Assembly: GCF_000429605.1 (NCBI RefSeq)
Contig: NZ_AUCE01000012.1
Location: forward strand, 1-64,000
Length of the DNA stretch: 64,000 bases
From: Azonexus hydrophilus DSM 23864
GTDB lineage: Bacteria > Pseudomonadota > Gammaproteobacteria > Burkholderiales > Rhodocyclaceae
Direction: 5' to 3'
The stretch's first letter is position 1. Each line of letters starts with the position of its first letter. Below the pieces are notes generated by a model. The model was given only the letters and a program-made list of their open reading frames with translations, had not been told where the DNA came from and ran no database searches. Positions 28,212 through 39,074 of this stretch are shown piece after piece. Position numbers and translations under genes: made by a program.

Positions 28212-30352
28212 TGCGTGCCGTTTTGCGTCCAATCCTGCGGGGGGTCGCCCGCCTGCTGTTCCGCGTTGATGTGCAGTTCCGGCAGTCCGATTTTTCGCAG
28301 CACAAGCTGCTGATCGTCGCCAATCACGAATCCTTTCTCGATGGCCTGTTGCTCGGCCTGTTCCTGCCGGTTGATCCGGTTTTCGTGGTCCATACCGGGG
28401 TTGTTCGGCGCTGGTACTTCCGCCTGCTGCTGTCGCAGGTGGATTACCTGGCGGTCGATCCGACCAGCCCGATGGCGATGAAGAAGGTCATCCGGCTGAT
28501 CGAATCCGGCCGGCCGGTGGTCATCTTCCCGGAGGGGCGGATTACCCAGACCGGTTCGCTGATGAAGGTTTACGACGGCCCGGCCTTCGTCGCTGCCAAG
28601 ACCGGCGCGACGGTGATTCCGGTACGCGTCGATGGCGCGTCGCGCTCGTATTTTTCGCGCCTGTCGGGCAAGTATCCGAAGGTGCTGTTTCCGAAAATCC
28701 GCCTGACCGTGCTGCCGGAAGCGCATTTCCCGATGCCGGCGGCGTCGACCGCAAAATTGCGCCGGCGCAAGGCGGGCGAGCAGATGCGCAAGTTGATGCA
28801 GGAAATGATCTTTGCTTCGCGTCCCACGCAAACGCTGTACGGCGCGCTGTGCGATGCGGCCACGGTGTACGGGCGCGGCCGGCGCCTGCTGGAGGACATG
28901 AAGCAGATCGAGTATTCGTACAACGACCTGCTCAAGATGGCCTTGATGCTGGGCCGACAGATCGAGCGCGTATCGGCGCCTGGCGAGAAGGTCGGCTTGC
29001 TGTTGCCCAATCTGGTGCCTACCGTTGGCCTGGTTTTCGGTTTGAGTGCCAGGAAGCGCGTGCCGGCCATGCTCAACTATACGGCCGGTACTGACGCCAT
29101 GCAGGCCGCCTGCACCGCTGCCGAGGTAAAGACGGTGGTCACCTCGCGCGCCTTTGTCGAGCAGGCCAAGCTCGCCGACAAGCTGGCCGGGCTGCGTGGT
29201 GTTGAGTTGCTGTACCTGGAAGATATCCGCGACCGCATCAGCTTGGGCGACAAGCTGTGGCTGATGCTGTGGGCGATCCATTTTCCGCGTGCCTTCGAAT
29301 TGTCGGCGTCGCCCGAAGAGCCGGCGGTGGTGTTGTTCACCTCCGGTTCGGAGGGCAAGCCCAAGGGCGTCGTGCTGCCGCACCGGGCGCTGCTCGCCAA
29401 CATCGCGCAGATTCGCGCGGTGATCGACTTCTCGGTCGACGACAAGGTATTGAACGCGCTGCCGATCTTCCACAGCTTCGGCCTGACCGCCGGCGCGCTG
29501 CTGCCGGTGCTGACCGGCGCCAACCTCTTCCTCTACCCGTCGCCGCTGCATTACCGGGTGATCCCGGAAGTCGCCTATGACCGTGGCTGCACCGTGCTCT
29601 TCGGCACCTCGACCTTCCTCGGCAATTACGCCAAGTTCGCCCATCCCTACGATTTCTACCGCCTGCGTTACGTTGTTGCCGGTGCCGAGAAGCTTTCCGA
29701 AGCGGTGCGCAGTCAATGGTTCGAGAAGTTCGGCGTGCGCATCTTCGAAGGCTATGGCGCTACCGAAACGGCGCCGGTGCTGGCGGTCAACACGCCGATG
29801 GCCTACAAAACCGGTACCGTCGGCAACCTGCTGCCGGGCATCGAGCACAAGCTGGTGCCGGTGCCGGGCATTGATAACGGCGGCATCCTGCACGTGCGCG
29901 GTCCCAACGTCATGGCCGGCTATCTCAAGGCCGAACAGCCGGGGGTACTGCAAGCGCCGACTTCGGAAGCCGGTGATGGCTGGTATGAAACCGGCGACGT
30001 GGTCGACATCGACGACGAGGGCTTCGTGAAGATCGTCGGCCGGGTCAGGCGCTTTGCCAAGATCGCCGGCGAGATGGTCAGCCTGGAAGTGGTCGAGAAA
30101 CTCGCCGTCGCCACCGCGCCGGACAAGCCGCACGCGGTGTCGAGCCAGCCGGATGAAAGCAAGGGCGAGGGGCTGGTGCTATTCACCACCGACCCGGCAC
30201 TGAACCGTGAGGCGCTGGCCAGCAAGGCGCGCGAGCTCGGCCTGCCGGAACTGGCGGTGCCGAGAAAGATCAAGCTGGTCGACGCACTGCCTTTGCTCGG
30301 CACCGGCAAGATCGATTACGTGACGCTGAAACAGATGGCGGAGGCGGCATGA
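28211..30352 (+). CDS. aas: Aas-like bifunctional acyltransferase / acyl-ACP synthetase
   Basis: The 713-residue protein has an N-terminal PlsC-type acyltransferase (~1-200) with HX4D motif NHESFLDG and FPEGRITQTG. An AMP-forming acyl ligase (~220-713) follows, with FTSGSEGKPKGVVLPHRALL and FEGYGATETAP. This is the E. coli Aas plan (719 residues), which re-acylates lysophosphatidylethanolamine using acyl-ACP made by the same protein. It is translationally linked to the ArsR gene before it and to the LplT-like gene after it (ATGA overlap). Confidence 0.9.
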   Translation: MRAVLRPILRGVARLLFRVDVQFRQSDFSQHKLLIVANHESFLDGLLLGLFLPVDPVFVVHTGVVRRWYFRLLLSQVDYLAVDPTSPMAMKKVIRLIESGRPVVIFPEGRITQTGSLMKVYDGPAFVAAKTGATVIPVRVDGASRSYFSRLSGKYPKVLFPKIRLTVLPEAHFPMPAASTAKLRRRKAGEQMRKLMQEMIFASRPTQTLYGALCDAATVYGRGRRLLEDMKQIEYSYNDLLKMALMLGRQIERVSAPGEKVGLLLPNLVPTVGLVFGLSARKRVPAMLNYTAGTDAMQAACTAAEVKTVVTSRAFVEQAKLADKLAGLRGVELLYLEDIRDRISLGDKLWLMLWAIHFPRAFELSASPEEPAVVLFTSGSEGKPKGVVLPHRALLANIAQIRAVIDFSVDDKVLNALPIFHSFGLTAGALLPVLTGANLFLYPSPLHYRVIPEVAYDRGCTVLFGTSTFLGNYAKFAHPYDFYRLRYVVAGAEKLSEAVRSQWFEKFGVRIFEGYGATETAPVLAVNTPMAYKTGTVGNLLPGIEHKLVPVPGIDNGGILHVRGPNVMAGYLKAEQPGVLQAPTSEAGDGWYETGDVVDIDDEGFVKIVGRVRRFAKIAGEMVSLEVVEKLAVATAPDKPHAVSSQPDESKGEGLVLFTTDPALNREALASKARELGLPELAVPRKIKLVDALPLLGTGKIDYVTLKQMAEAA

Positions 30353-32229
30353 GCGGACAATTCGGACTTCTCAAGGAAAAGCGTTTCGGGCCGCTGTTCG
30401 GCACGCAGTTCCTCGGCGCCTTCAACGACAACCTGTACAAGAACGCGCTGGTTGTGCTGCTGACTTTCCAGGCGGCGCAATGGACGACGATCCCGGTCGA
30501 ACTGCTCGGCAATCTGGCGGCTGGCCTGTTCATCCTGCCTTTCTTCCTGTTCTCGGCGACCGCCGGGCAACTGGCCGACAAGTACGACAAGGCCGGCCTG
30601 GCGCGGCTGTCCAAGGTGCTGGAGATCCTGATCATGGGCGTCGCCGCCGCCGGTTTCTGGCTGCACAGCCTGAGCTGGCTGCTCGCCGCGCTATTCCTGC
30701 TCGGCCTGCAGTCGACGCTGTTCGGCCCGGTCAAGTATTCGATCCTGCCGCAACACCTGCGCGAGGACGAACTGGTTGGCGGCAACGCGCTGATCGAGGC
30801 CGGCACCTTCGTTTCCATCCTGATCGGCACGCTGGCCGGCGGGCTGCTGGCGGGGGCGGTGAGTCAGCCGGTGTGGATCGCTGTTGGCGGGCTGGCCGTG
30901 GCGGTGCTCGGTTACCTTTACAGCCGGGGCATTCCGGCAGCGCCACCGCCGGCGCCCGAACTGAAGGTCAACTGGAATCCGCTGACCGAAACCTGGCGCA
31001 GCATGGTTTTTGCCAAGGGTAACCGGACCGTGTTCCTGTCGATTCTCGGTATTTCCTGGTTCTGGCTCTACGGTGCCTTGTTCCTCGCCCAGTTCCCGGC
31101 CTACACGAAGAACGTGCTCGGCGGTGGCGAAACGACGGTGACGCTGCTGCTGGCCATCTTCACGGTCGGTATCGGGGTCGGCTCGCTGCTCTGCGAGCGG
31201 ATGTCGGGCAAGCATGTCGAAATCGGCCTGGTGCCGTTCGGCTCGATTGGCCTGACGCTGTTCGGCCTGGACCTGTATTTCGCCTCGCCGGTCGGCCTGA
31301 TCGGCACGACGGCGCATGAACTGACGGCGCTGCTCAGTATCCCGGCGATCTGGCGGGTGCTGTTCGACCTGCTGATGATCGGTGTCTTCGGCGGCTTCTT
31401 CATCGTCCCGCTGTACGCGCTGGTGCAGACGCGTAGCGAGGCCAGCCACCGGGCGCGGATCATTGCCGCCAATAACATCCTTAACGCCTTGTTCATGGTG
31501 GTCGGCGCCCTCGGTGCCTCGGCGGCGCTCGGCGCCGGACTGTCGATCCCGGCGCTGTTTGGCATCGCGGCACTGCTCAATGCGGCAGTCGTGGTGTACA
31601 TCTACGGGCTGGTGCCGGAATTTCTGCTGCGCTTCGTCGCCTGGCTGCTGGTCAAGGCGGTGTACCGGTTGCGCAGCGAAGGCGTCGAACACATCCCGCT
31701 GGCCGGGCCGGCGGTGCTGGTCGCCAACCACGTCAGCTTCGCCGATGCGGTGATCCTGATGGGGGCGTCACCGCGGCCGATCCGCTTTGTCATGGATCAC
31801 CGCATCTTCCGCACGCCGCTGCTCGGCTTCGTCTTCCGCCACTGCGGGGCGATTCCGATCGCCTCGGCCAAGGAAGACCCGGCGCTGACGGAGAAGGCCT
31901 TTGCCGAGGTGTCGACCGCACTGGCCAATGGCGAACTGGTCGGCATCTTCCCCGAAGGCAACATCACCCGTGATGGCGAGTTGCAGCCTTTCCGCCCGGG
32001 TATCGCCCGCATCCTCGCGGCCAATCCGGTGCCGGTGGTGCCGATGGCGCTGTCCGGCTTGTGGGGTAGTTTTTTCTCGCGCATCGATGGTGCGGCGATG
32101 AAAACGCCGTTCCGCCGCGGGATGTTTTCGCCGATCAGCTTGCACGTCGGCGCGCCGCTGGCGCCGACGGCGGCAACGCCGACGACCTTGTTCGAACGCG
32201 TGCTGAGCTTGCGGGGGGCGGCCAAATAG
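30349..32229 (+). CDS. LplT-like MFS transporter fused to a PlsC acyltransferase
   Basis: The 626-residue protein joins an MFS transporter (~1-410, starting GPLFGTQFLGAFNDNLYKNA, as in the lysophospholipid flippase LplT) to a C-terminal PlsC domain (~425-626). The latter has HX4D motif ANHVSFADAVILM and FPEGNITRDGELQPFRPG. E. coli LplT is ~397 residues and has no acyltransferase, so this fusion adds a second acyltransferase to the operon. The pair would flip lysophospholipid inward and re-acylate it. Function is inferred from domains and gene order. Confidence 0.9.
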   Translation: MSGQFGLLKEKRFGPLFGTQFLGAFNDNLYKNALVVLLTFQAAQWTTIPVELLGNLAAGLFILPFFLFSATAGQLADKYDKAGLARLSKVLEILIMGVAAAGFWLHSLSWLLAALFLLGLQSTLFGPVKYSILPQHLREDELVGGNALIEAGTFVSILIGTLAGGLLAGAVSQPVWIAVGGLAVAVLGYLYSRGIPAAPPPAPELKVNWNPLTETWRSMVFAKGNRTVFLSILGISWFWLYGALFLAQFPAYTKNVLGGGETTVTLLLAIFTVGIGVGSLLCERMSGKHVEIGLVPFGSIGLTLFGLDLYFASPVGLIGTTAHELTALLSIPAIWRVLFDLLMIGVFGGFFIVPLYALVQTRSEASHRARIIAANNILNALFMVVGALGASAALGAGLSIPALFGIAALLNAAVVVYIYGLVPEFLLRFVAWLLVKAVYRLRSEGVEHIPLAGPAVLVANHVSFADAVILMGASPRPIRFVMDHRIFRTPLLGFVFRHCGAIPIASAKEDPALTEKAFAEVSTALANGELVGIFPEGNITRDGELQPFRPGIARILAANPVPVVPMALSGLWGSFFSRIDGAAMKTPFRRGMFSPISLHVGAPLAPTAATPTTLFERVLSLRGAAK

Positions 32230-32241
32230 CCGGCGCGGCGG

Positions 32242-32247
32242 TAAAAT
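32242..32247 (+). promoter_or_regulatory. Candidate -10 box ahead of the unknown gene at 32273
   Basis: TAAAATCCCGG starts here, 25 bases before the next start codon, in the only gap between the lipid operon and the ubiA group. No good -35 box was found. Confidence 0.3.
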
Positions 32248-32272
32248 CCCGGACTTTGCCCGAAAGCTGACG

Positions 32273-33049
32273 ATGGCCACCGCTTCCCCGATTCCCGCCG
32301 ACCCGCTGGCCACCCTGGCCGATACCGACAGCCAGCGACTGGCCGCGCGCCTAGCGCAGGATGCCTTTGCCGCCGTGTTCCGCATGGCCGTCGCGCCGGA
32401 CAGTGACGCCGAAGCCGGCGCCCTCGGCGAACTGGCCGGGCGCTGCTACAACTGGAGCCAGGCCGGTGCCGCCGACGACGCCCGGGCGCTGCGCCTGGCC
32501 CTGTTGATCAACGGGCTCGATGCCTGGGGGCTGGCTTACACGCAGGCATTCCAGCTCCAAGCGATCCCGGCGCTGACGGCGCTGATCGGCGGACTGCGCA
32601 CGCGTCTCGACGCCACCGCCGATGCGCGCTTCCAGCAACAGTTTGCGGCGCTGACGGGGAATGAATTCGCCGCCGTCGATTTCAAGGTCGAACTGCGCCG
32701 CAGCATCCATCTCGCGCTGTGGCATGCGATGGCCGCTTGTGAGACGGCCGAACAGGCCGAAGGCCTGGTCCGGCCGCTGGGCAGCCTGCTGCTCGGGCTC
32801 AACGAACAGATGCCGGAGCTCGGCTGGCGGTTGATTGCCGACGCGCTGGCCAGCATCCAGATTTCGCTGCTCGCCGATGCGGCGGCCTCGGCGATGGCCC
32901 AGGACGGCACGCAGCAGTTATTCGCGGCCTTGCGTCACGCGCTGCCTGCTGAACGTTACCAGGCCATCCTCGCCCATTCCGGGCAGGCCGTCGTTGCCTG
33001 GCAGCAGGCGCGGCGGGCACGCGACACAGAAGGTAGAATCGACGCATGA
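32273..33049 (+). CDS. Uncharacterised helical protein upstream of ubiA
   Basis: I do not recognise this 258-residue protein. It is rich in Ala and Leu, appears wholly alpha-helical and soluble, and has no signal peptide, membrane span or catalytic motif that I can see. Segments such as [20 protein letters not shown] and [20 protein letters not shown] are its most distinctive parts. Its stop overlaps the ubiA start (ATGA), so the two are co-translated; a role linked to quinone synthesis is possible but only a guess. Base composition matches its neighbours. Confidence 0.75.
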   Translation: MATASPIPADPLATLADTDSQRLAARLAQDAFAAVFRMAVAPDSDAEAGALGELAGRCYNWSQAGAADDARALRLALLINGLDAWGLAYTQAFQLQAIPALTALIGGLRTRLDATADARFQQQFAALTGNEFAAVDFKVELRRSIHLALWHAMAACETAEQAEGLVRPLGSLLLGLNEQMPELGWRLIADALASIQISLLADAAASAMAQDGTQQLFAALRHALPAERYQAILAHSGQAVVAWQQARRARDTEGRIDA

Positions 33050-33921
33050 CCCTGGCCGCGATCAAGGAAAGACTGGATCTCTACGAGAAGCTGATGCGAT
33101 TGGACAAGCCAATCGGCATCCTGCTCTTGCTGTGGCCGACGCTGTGGGCGCTGTGGCTGTCTGCCAATGGCCGTCCGGATTGGCCCGTGCTGCTGGTCTT
33201 CGTGCTCGGCACCGTGCTCATGCGTTCGGCCGGTTGCGTCATCAACGACTACGCCGACCGCGATTTCGACAAGCATGTCGAACGGACCAAGGAGCGTCCG
33301 TTGACTGCCGGTCGGGTGAGCACGAAGGAAGCACTGGCGCTGTTCGCCGTCCTCTGCCTGCTGGCTTTCGCGCTGGTGCTGGTGCTGGGGATTCCGCTGG
33401 TCATCTGGCTGTCAATCCCAGCGGTCTTCCTGGCTGCCAGCTATCCCTTCACCAAGCGCTTCTTGGCTATTCCGCAGGCCTACCTCGGCATCGCCTTTGG
33501 CTTCGGCATCCCGATGGCCTACGCTGCGCACCAGGGCAGCGTGCCGGCCGAAGCCTGGTGGCTGCTGCTGGCCAACATCTTCTGGGCGGTTGCCTACGAT
33601 ACCGAATACGCCATGGTCGACCGCAACGACGACCTCAAGATCGGCATCAAGACCTCGGCGATCACCTTCGGTCGTTTCGACGTCGCCGCCGTCATGCTCT
33701 GCTACGCCGCGACGCTGGCGCTGATCGCCTGGGTCGGCAGCACCTACGCGCTGGGCTGGCCGTTCTACAGCGCGCTGGCCATTGCCGCCGGCATCATGGG
33801 CGTCCATTACATCTGGATTCGCGGCCGCGAACGCATGGCCTGCTTCAAGGCTTTCCTGCACAACAACTGGGTCGGCGGCATCATCTTCGCCGGCATTGCC
33901 CTGGACTTCCTGCTCCGATGA
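33046..33921 (+). CDS. ubiA: 4-hydroxybenzoate octaprenyltransferase
   Basis: The 291-residue integral membrane protein has about eight helices. It has the first aspartate motif [19 protein letters not shown] (NDxxDxxxD) and the second [13 protein letters not shown] (DxxxD). It attaches the polyprenyl chain to 4-hydroxybenzoate in ubiquinone synthesis. The N-terminus [20 protein letters not shown] is typical. It overlaps both the unknown gene upstream and ubiD downstream by four bases, forming one coupled unit. Confidence 0.96.
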   Translation: MTLAAIKERLDLYEKLMRLDKPIGILLLLWPTLWALWLSANGRPDWPVLLVFVLGTVLMRSAGCVINDYADRDFDKHVERTKERPLTAGRVSTKEALALFAVLCLLAFALVLVLGIPLVIWLSIPAVFLAASYPFTKRFLAIPQAYLGIAFGFGIPMAYAAHQGSVPAEAWWLLLANIFWAVAYDTEYAMVDRNDDLKIGIKTSAITFGRFDVAAVMLCYAATLALIAWVGSTYALGWPFYSALAIAAGIMGVHYIWIRGRERMACFKAFLHNNWVGGIIFAGIALDFLLR

Positions 33922-35393
33922 AATACCACGACCTGCGCGACTTCCTGTCGCAACTGGAAAAGACCGGCGAACTCAAGCGCATTGCGGTCGATGTCGATAC
34001 CCACCTGGAGATGACCGAGATCGGCGACCGCGTGCTGCGCGCCGGCGGTCCGGCACTGCTCTTCGAAAAGGCTCATACGCAGGGCCGGCGTCACGAGATG
34101 CCAGTACTCACCAACCTGTTCGGCACGCCCAGGCGCGTAGCCCTGGGCATGGGCGAGGATTCGGTGCAGGCGCTGCGCGAAGTCGGCAAGCTGCTTGCCT
34201 ACCTCAAGGAACCGGAGCCGCCCAAGGGCCTGAAGGATGCCTGGGACAAGCTGCCGGTGCTCAAGCAGGTGCTCAACATGGCGCCGAAGAAGGTGTCGAA
34301 CGCGCCCTGCCAGGAGATCGTCTGGGAAGGCAAGGACGTCGACCTCTCGCGGCTGCCGATCCAGCATTGCTGGCCCGGCGACGTCGCGCCCCTGATCACC
34401 TGGGGCCTGGTCGTCACCAAAGGCCCGCACAAGAGCCGCCAGAACCTCGGCATCTACCGCCAGCAGGTGCTCGGGCCGAACAAGCTGATCATGCGCTGGC
34501 TGGCGCATCGCGGCGGTGCGCTCGATTTCCGCGATTTCAAGATGGCCAACCCCGGCCAGCCTTTCCCGATTGCCGTGGTCCTCGGCTGCGATCCGGCGAC
34601 CATACTCGGCGCGGTGACGCCGGTGCCGGACAGCCTTTCCGAATACCAGTTCGCCGGCCTGCTGCGCGGCGGCAAGACCGAGCTGACGCAATGCCTCGGC
34701 TCAAGTTTGCAAGTGCCCGCTTCCGCCGAGATCGTTCTCGAAGGCCATATCCATCCCGGCGAGATGGCGCTCGAAGGCCCCTACGGTGATCACACCGGCT
34801 ACTACAACGAGCAGGCGGAATTTCCGGTGTTCACGGTCGACCGCATCACCATGCGCAAGAACCCGATCTACCACAGCACCTATACCGGCAAGCCGCCCGA
34901 CGAGCCGGCGGTGTTGGGCGTGGCGCTCAATGAAGTGTTCGTGCCGCTGTTGCAGAAGCAGTTCACCGAAATCGTCGATTTCTACCTGCCGCCGGAAGGC
35001 TGCTCGTACCGCATGGCCATCGTCAGCATCAAGAAGGCCTATCCCGGCCACGCCAAGCGCATCATGTTCGGCATCTGGTCTTTCCTGCGCCAGTTCATGT
35101 ACACCAAGACCATCGTTGTCGTGGACGACGACATCGACATCCGCGACTGGAAGGAAGTGATCTGGGCGATGACCACGCGTTTCGACGCGGTGCGCGATAC
35201 GACCCTGGTCGATAACACGCCGATCGACTACCTCGACTTCGCCAGCCCGGTCGCCGGCCTGGGCTCGAAGATGGGGATCGACGCGACCAATAAGTGGCCG
35301 GGCGAAACCCAGCGCGAATGGGGGCGGCCCATCGTCATGGACGCTGCGGTTAAACAGCGCGTGGACGATCTCTGGGGGAAACTGGGCTTATGA
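33918..35393 (+). CDS. ubiD: 3-polyprenyl-4-hydroxybenzoate decarboxylase
   Basis: The 491-residue protein matches UbiD: start [20 protein letters not shown], the prenyl-FMN-binding core, and [20 protein letters not shown]. It uses prenylated FMN supplied by UbiX, which is not in this window. It decarboxylates the UbiA product, the next step of ubiquinone synthesis. The frame stays open upstream to 32835, but the ATG at 33918 overlapping the ubiA stop gives the true N-terminus. Its stop overlaps the following GNAT gene. Confidence 0.96.
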   Translation: MKYHDLRDFLSQLEKTGELKRIAVDVDTHLEMTEIGDRVLRAGGPALLFEKAHTQGRRHEMPVLTNLFGTPRRVALGMGEDSVQALREVGKLLAYLKEPEPPKGLKDAWDKLPVLKQVLNMAPKKVSNAPCQEIVWEGKDVDLSRLPIQHCWPGDVAPLITWGLVVTKGPHKSRQNLGIYRQQVLGPNKLIMRWLAHRGGALDFRDFKMANPGQPFPIAVVLGCDPATILGAVTPVPDSLSEYQFAGLLRGGKTELTQCLGSSLQVPASAEIVLEGHIHPGEMALEGPYGDHTGYYNEQAEFPVFTVDRITMRKNPIYHSTYTGKPPDEPAVLGVALNEVFVPLLQKQFTEIVDFYLPPEGCSYRMAIVSIKKAYPGHAKRIMFGIWSFLRQFMYTKTIVVVDDDIDIRDWKEVIWAMTTRFDAVRDTTLVDNTPIDYLDFASPVAGLGSKMGIDATNKWPGETQREWGRPIVMDAAVKQRVDDLWGKLGL

Positions 35394-35887
35394 GCCTGAC
35401 CGTCATCGATCTCGATCTGAACAACACCACCCATGCGGCGGCCTTGCTTGAGCTGCTCGACCACTACGCGCAGGACCCGATGGGCGGCGGTCAGGGCCTC
35501 AAGCCCGAGGTCAAGGCGACGCTGGTCGCAGGCTTGAAGGGTGTGCCGGTCTATCACGGCGGACTGGCGCTGGCTGGCGACAAGCCGGTCGGGCTGATCA
35601 ATTGCTTCGCCGGTTTCTCGACCTTCGCTGCCCGGCCGCTGCTCAACATCCACGATATCGTGGTGCGCCGCGACCGCCGCCGTCAGGGTATCGGTCAGGC
35701 GCTGCTGGCCTGGGCCGAGACCAAGGCGCGGGCACTCGGCTGCTGCAAGCTGACGCTGGAAGTGTTGTCGAACAACCAGCAGGCGATGGCTTCGTACCAG
35801 CTCGCCGGTTTCGCGCCCTATGTGCTCGACCCGGCGGCTGGTCAGGCGCTGTTCCTGCAGAAACTGCTGGCCGAGGAGAAATCATGA
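35390..35887 (+). CDS. GNAT-family N-acetyltransferase
   Basis: The 165-residue protein has the GNAT acetyl-CoA site [20 protein letters not shown] (the R/QxxGxG/A loop) and a beta-bulge strand NIHDIVVRR before it. The acceptor substrate cannot be inferred. It is coupled by ATGA overlaps to ubiD upstream and to the DUF4870 gene downstream, which probably reflects compact packing more than a shared pathway. Confidence 0.88.
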   Translation: MSLTVIDLDLNNTTHAAALLELLDHYAQDPMGGGQGLKPEVKATLVAGLKGVPVYHGGLALAGDKPVGLINCFAGFSTFAARPLLNIHDIVVRRDRRRQGIGQALLAWAETKARALGCCKLTLEVLSNNQQAMASYQLAGFAPYVLDPAAGQALFLQKLLAEEKS

Positions 35888-36288
35888 ACGAGCCTGTCCC
35901 TGGCGGCCCCGGCGGCGTGCGCCCGTCGCTGGTCAATGTCACCCACCTGATCTATGGCCTGCATGCGATTGCCGTCGTCGTCGGCGTCACCTCGTCGGCG
36001 ACCATCGCCGGCGGCTTTGTCTTCGGGGTGCCGTCGCTGCTGGCGGTCTTCCTCAACTACTGGATGCGCAGCGAAGTTCGCGGCACCTGGCTGGAAAGCC
36101 ATTTTCGCTGGCAGATCCGGACCTTCTGGTTCACCGTGCTGTGGCTCGGTGTCTATGGCCTGTTTCTGATCACCATCATCGGTATTCCGATCGCCATCGG
36201 CGTGATCTTGGTGCTCGGTTTCTGGGTTGCCTACCGCGTTGTCCGCGGCTGGCTGGCGCTCGGCAGTTCAAACGCTATCGGCTTGTGA
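35884..36288 (+). CDS. DUF4870-type small membrane protein
   Basis: The 134-residue protein has three to four hydrophobic helices (~residues 18-35, 40-60, 80-115) with NYWMRSEVRGTWLESHFRWQ between them. This pattern fits small DUF4870-like membrane proteins of unknown function. The ATG at 35884 overlaps the GNAT stop. Its 3' end overlaps the convergent histidine kinase gene by 21 bases. Confidence 0.75.
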   Translation: MNEPVPGGPGGVRPSLVNVTHLIYGLHAIAVVVGVTSSATIAGGFVFGVPSLLAVFLNYWMRSEVRGTWLESHFRWQIRTFWFTVLWLGVYGLFLITIIGIPIAIGVILVLGFWVAYRVVRGWLALGSSNAIGL

Positions 36289-39072
36289 GGCGGCGCGCTT
36301 GCGCAGCCACTTGAGCACCGTCCCGAACAGGATGTCGGGATCGACCGGCTTGGCGATGAAGTCGTCCATGCCGGCATCGAGGCAGCGCTGACGGTCCTCG
36401 GCAAAGGCATTGGCGGTCATCGCCAGGATCGGTACGTGTTGCCGCGCCGGTAGCGCGCGGATGCGGCGGGTCGCTTCGAGACCGTCGAGACGCGGCATCT
36501 GCATGTCCATCAGGATCAGGTCGTAATTGCCGCGGGTTGCCATCTCCAGTGCCTGCTGACCGTCTTCGGCGACATTCACCTGCAGGTTCACATCGCTGAA
36601 CAGCGACAGTGCGACTTCGCGATTGATCGGTTCGTCCTCGGCGAGGAGCAGGCGGCAGTGAGCATGGTCGCGAGCGAGCAATGTTTCGGCGCTCTCTCCC
36701 TGGATACTCGGGCGGCTCGGTGCGGTGATGCTGGCGTGGCCGTGTTTCAGTCGGGCGGTGAACCAGAAGGTGCTGCCGTGCCCGGGTTGGCTGCTGACCC
36801 CCGTGTCGCCGCCCATGGCCAGCGCCAGTTTGCGGGTCACGACCAGGCCCAGGCCGGTACCGCCGAAGCGTCGGGTAATCGTGTTGTCCGCCTGTTCGAA
36901 GGCGGAGAACAGGCGGGCCTGGGCCGCCGGGTCGATGCCGATGCCGGTATCGCGGACCTCGAAGCGGAGCAGGACGCCGTGCTCGTCTTCCTGTTCGCGG
37001 CTGACCTTCAGGGTAACGCTGCCCTGGTCGGTGAATTTGATGGCATTGGCGGCGAAGTTGAGCAATGCCTGCTGCAGGCGGCCGGCGTCACCTCGCAGCA
37101 CGAGACCGGGAACGTCGTTGACGATCTCCAGTTGCAAATCCTTCTCCAGCGCCTTGTCGAGCATCATCGAGGAAACATTGGCGAGGATGCTGCCCGGCTG
37201 CAGTTCGTTTTCCTCGAGCTCGAACTTGCCGGCTTCGATCTTCGACAGGTCGAGGATGGCATTGATGATGTTCAGCAGATGCTGGCCGGCCAGGTCGATC
37301 TTGTGCAGGCGCTCCTGCTGATCGGGCGGAACACCGGCGCGGCTGATCAGGTGCACCATGCCGGTGATGGCGTTGAGCGGGGTGCGGATTTCGTGGCTCA
37401 TGTTGGCCAGGAAGCTGCTCTTGGCCAGGCTGGCCGCCTCGGCGACTTCCTTGGCTTCCTGCAATGCCAGTTCGGTTGTCTTCTGCAGTTCGATGGCCGC
37501 TTCAAGCTGAGCGGTGCGTTCGCGGACCTTGATCTCCAGCTGGTCGCGGTGGCCGGCAATTTCATCCATCGCGGCGCGCAGTTCGGTGATGTCGTGGGCG
37601 ATCCCAAGGATACCGATCAGGGTGCCGTCGGCCAGGCGCATCGGCACCTTGGTGGTCAGGAACAAGCCCTGATAGTCGCAGCCGGCAAAGTGCAGCCATT
37701 CCTCGTTGGTGCTTGGTCCATCGGCGGCAACGGCAGCCAGGTCCTTTTCGCGGAAAAAGTCGGCGAGTTCGGCGTCGACGAAATCGTGATCGGTCTTGCC
37801 GACAATTTCCTCTTCCTTGGCGCCGAAAAACTGCTCGAAACGCGGATTGCAGGCCAGGTACACGCCTTCCGGATCCTTCAGCCAGATCAGGTCGGGGATG
37901 GTGTCGACCAGGGTGTGCAGGTGCGCGCGCTCACGGGTCAGCGCCGTCATGGTCTCGTTGAGGACACGCGCCAGCGTCCCCAGTTCGTTGTCCGGCAGCT
38001 TGCCGTCGACCGGCACGAAGTGCCCGCTGCGGGCCGAGTCGACGGCCTGCATCAGGCGGTCGAGTGGATTCATGATTTCCCGGCGCATGAAAATCAGGCC
38101 GATGATGAATACCAGCAGCGAAACGGCAGCCAGGCTGGCGAAGCCGGCGCCGATCAGCAAACCCGTGGAGGCATCACCGATGTCAGCCGGACGGACAAAA
38201 CGGAAGCTGACGGCGGGGCCATCGAGCAGTTGTGCGGTGGCGGTGGAGAAGGTGTGTTCTCCGGACCTGCCGAGGTGCAGGTCGGTAAACCAGCGCAAGT
38301 TCAGCTCGCGTTCCTTGCCGCTGTCGGTCATCAATGCCTGGGGCGGCATCAGTGCCGAATGCAGCGTTTCGTCGTTGCCGATGGCGAAGGCCAGGCCGGT
38401 TTCGCCGGCGGTGCGTTCGATGAAGGCGAGATCCAGGCAGCGGCCGACCGACAGCCGGCCGATTTCGCCGGCCGCTGAAACGACGGGCAGGTCATGGAGC
38501 AGCGCGATGCCGGGGGCGGTGCGGCAACGCCCGAAACGGACCTTATCGCTGCCGTTGGCTGGTGCTGCCAGGTCAATGCTGGCAATCGGTTCGAACGGTG
38601 CCAGACTGGCCTTGCTGGCGAAAAGCACCGGCTCGCCTTCGCTGCGCTGCGACCAGTAGAGATTTTGCTGCATGGCATAGCCGGCGATCGGACCGTGCCG
38701 GCCGCTGACCAGCAACCAGTCGATGCCGCTGGTCCGGCCGCTTTCACCGAGCAGCAAGGCGAGTTCGCGGGCAGGGAAGTCGAAGATGTCGGGGTTGCCG
38801 CGTTCGCTGTCGAAGTAGCCGTCAAACAGGTGCAGGGTAGCCTGCAGCTTGGGCGATTCGCTCAGCGTTCGCGTCATCCCAGCCAGTTCCTGGGCACGAT
38901 ATTCGGTTTCCGTGTCGAGGTGATGCCAGGCGGCGTCGATCGTGCGCGTCTGTTCTTCCCATTGTTGCTGCCCGCGCAGGACGGAAAACAGCAAGCCGGC
39001 AACCACCAGCACGGCAAGGGTTGCGGCAAACCACAGCAGGAGGAGCCGATGGGCCAGGGGCAGCTTGCGCAC
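36268..39072 (-). CDS. Hybrid sensor histidine kinase with periplasmic sensing region
   Basis: The 934-residue kinase has a membrane helix (~8-30), a ~270-residue periplasmic region, a second helix (~303-327), HAMP (~325-385), PAS (~390-515), a short coiled coil, HisKA with His560 in [20 protein letters not shown], HATPase ([15 protein letters not shown]) and a C-terminal receiver with Asp856 ([12 protein letters not shown]). The start is GTG at 39072, two bases after the stop of a lone periplasmic binding protein, with no ABC permease nearby. Sensing through that protein, as in TorT/TorS or LuxP/LuxQ, is therefore likely. No separate output regulator is adjacent. Confidence 0.9.
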   Translation of the reverse strand: MRKLPLAHRLLLLWFAATLAVLVVAGLLFSVLRGQQQWEEQTRTIDAAWHHLDTETEYRAQELAGMTRTLSESPKLQATLHLFDGYFDSERGNPDIFDFPARELALLLGESGRTSGIDWLLVSGRHGPIAGYAMQQNLYWSQRSEGEPVLFASKASLAPFEPIASIDLAAPANGSDKVRFGRCRTAPGIALLHDLPVVSAAGEIGRLSVGRCLDLAFIERTAGETGLAFAIGNDETLHSALMPPQALMTDSGKERELNLRWFTDLHLGRSGEHTFSTATAQLLDGPAVSFRFVRPADIGDASTGLLIGAGFASLAAVSLLVFIIGLIFMRREIMNPLDRLMQAVDSARSGHFVPVDGKLPDNELGTLARVLNETMTALTRERAHLHTLVDTIPDLIWLKDPEGVYLACNPRFEQFFGAKEEEIVGKTDHDFVDAELADFFREKDLAAVAADGPSTNEEWLHFAGCDYQGLFLTTKVPMRLADGTLIGILGIAHDITELRAAMDEIAGHRDQLEIKVRERTAQLEAAIELQKTTELALQEAKEVAEAASLAKSSFLANMSHEIRTPLNAITGMVHLISRAGVPPDQQERLHKIDLAGQHLLNIINAILDLSKIEAGKFELEENELQPGSILANVSSMMLDKALEKDLQLEIVNDVPGLVLRGDAGRLQQALLNFAANAIKFTDQGSVTLKVSREQEDEHGVLLRFEVRDTGIGIDPAAQARLFSAFEQADNTITRRFGGTGLGLVVTRKLALAMGGDTGVSSQPGHGSTFWFTARLKHGHASITAPSRPSIQGESAETLLARDHAHCRLLLAEDEPINREVALSLFSDVNLQVNVAEDGQQALEMATRGNYDLILMDMQMPRLDGLEATRRIRALPARQHVPILAMTANAFAEDRQRCLDAGMDDFIAKPVDPDILFGTVLKWLRKRAASQADSV

Positions 39073-39074
39073 GA

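Noticed and set aside
32835..33917. N-terminal extension of ubiD upstream through the ubiA region
   Set aside because: It would overlap ubiA entirely; the ATG at 33918 gives the normal UbiD N-terminus.
36658..38478. 606-codon plus-strand frame inside the hybrid kinase region
   Set aside because: The minus-strand kinase has all domains intact; the plus-strand translation is Gly/Gln/Ala-rich without motifs.
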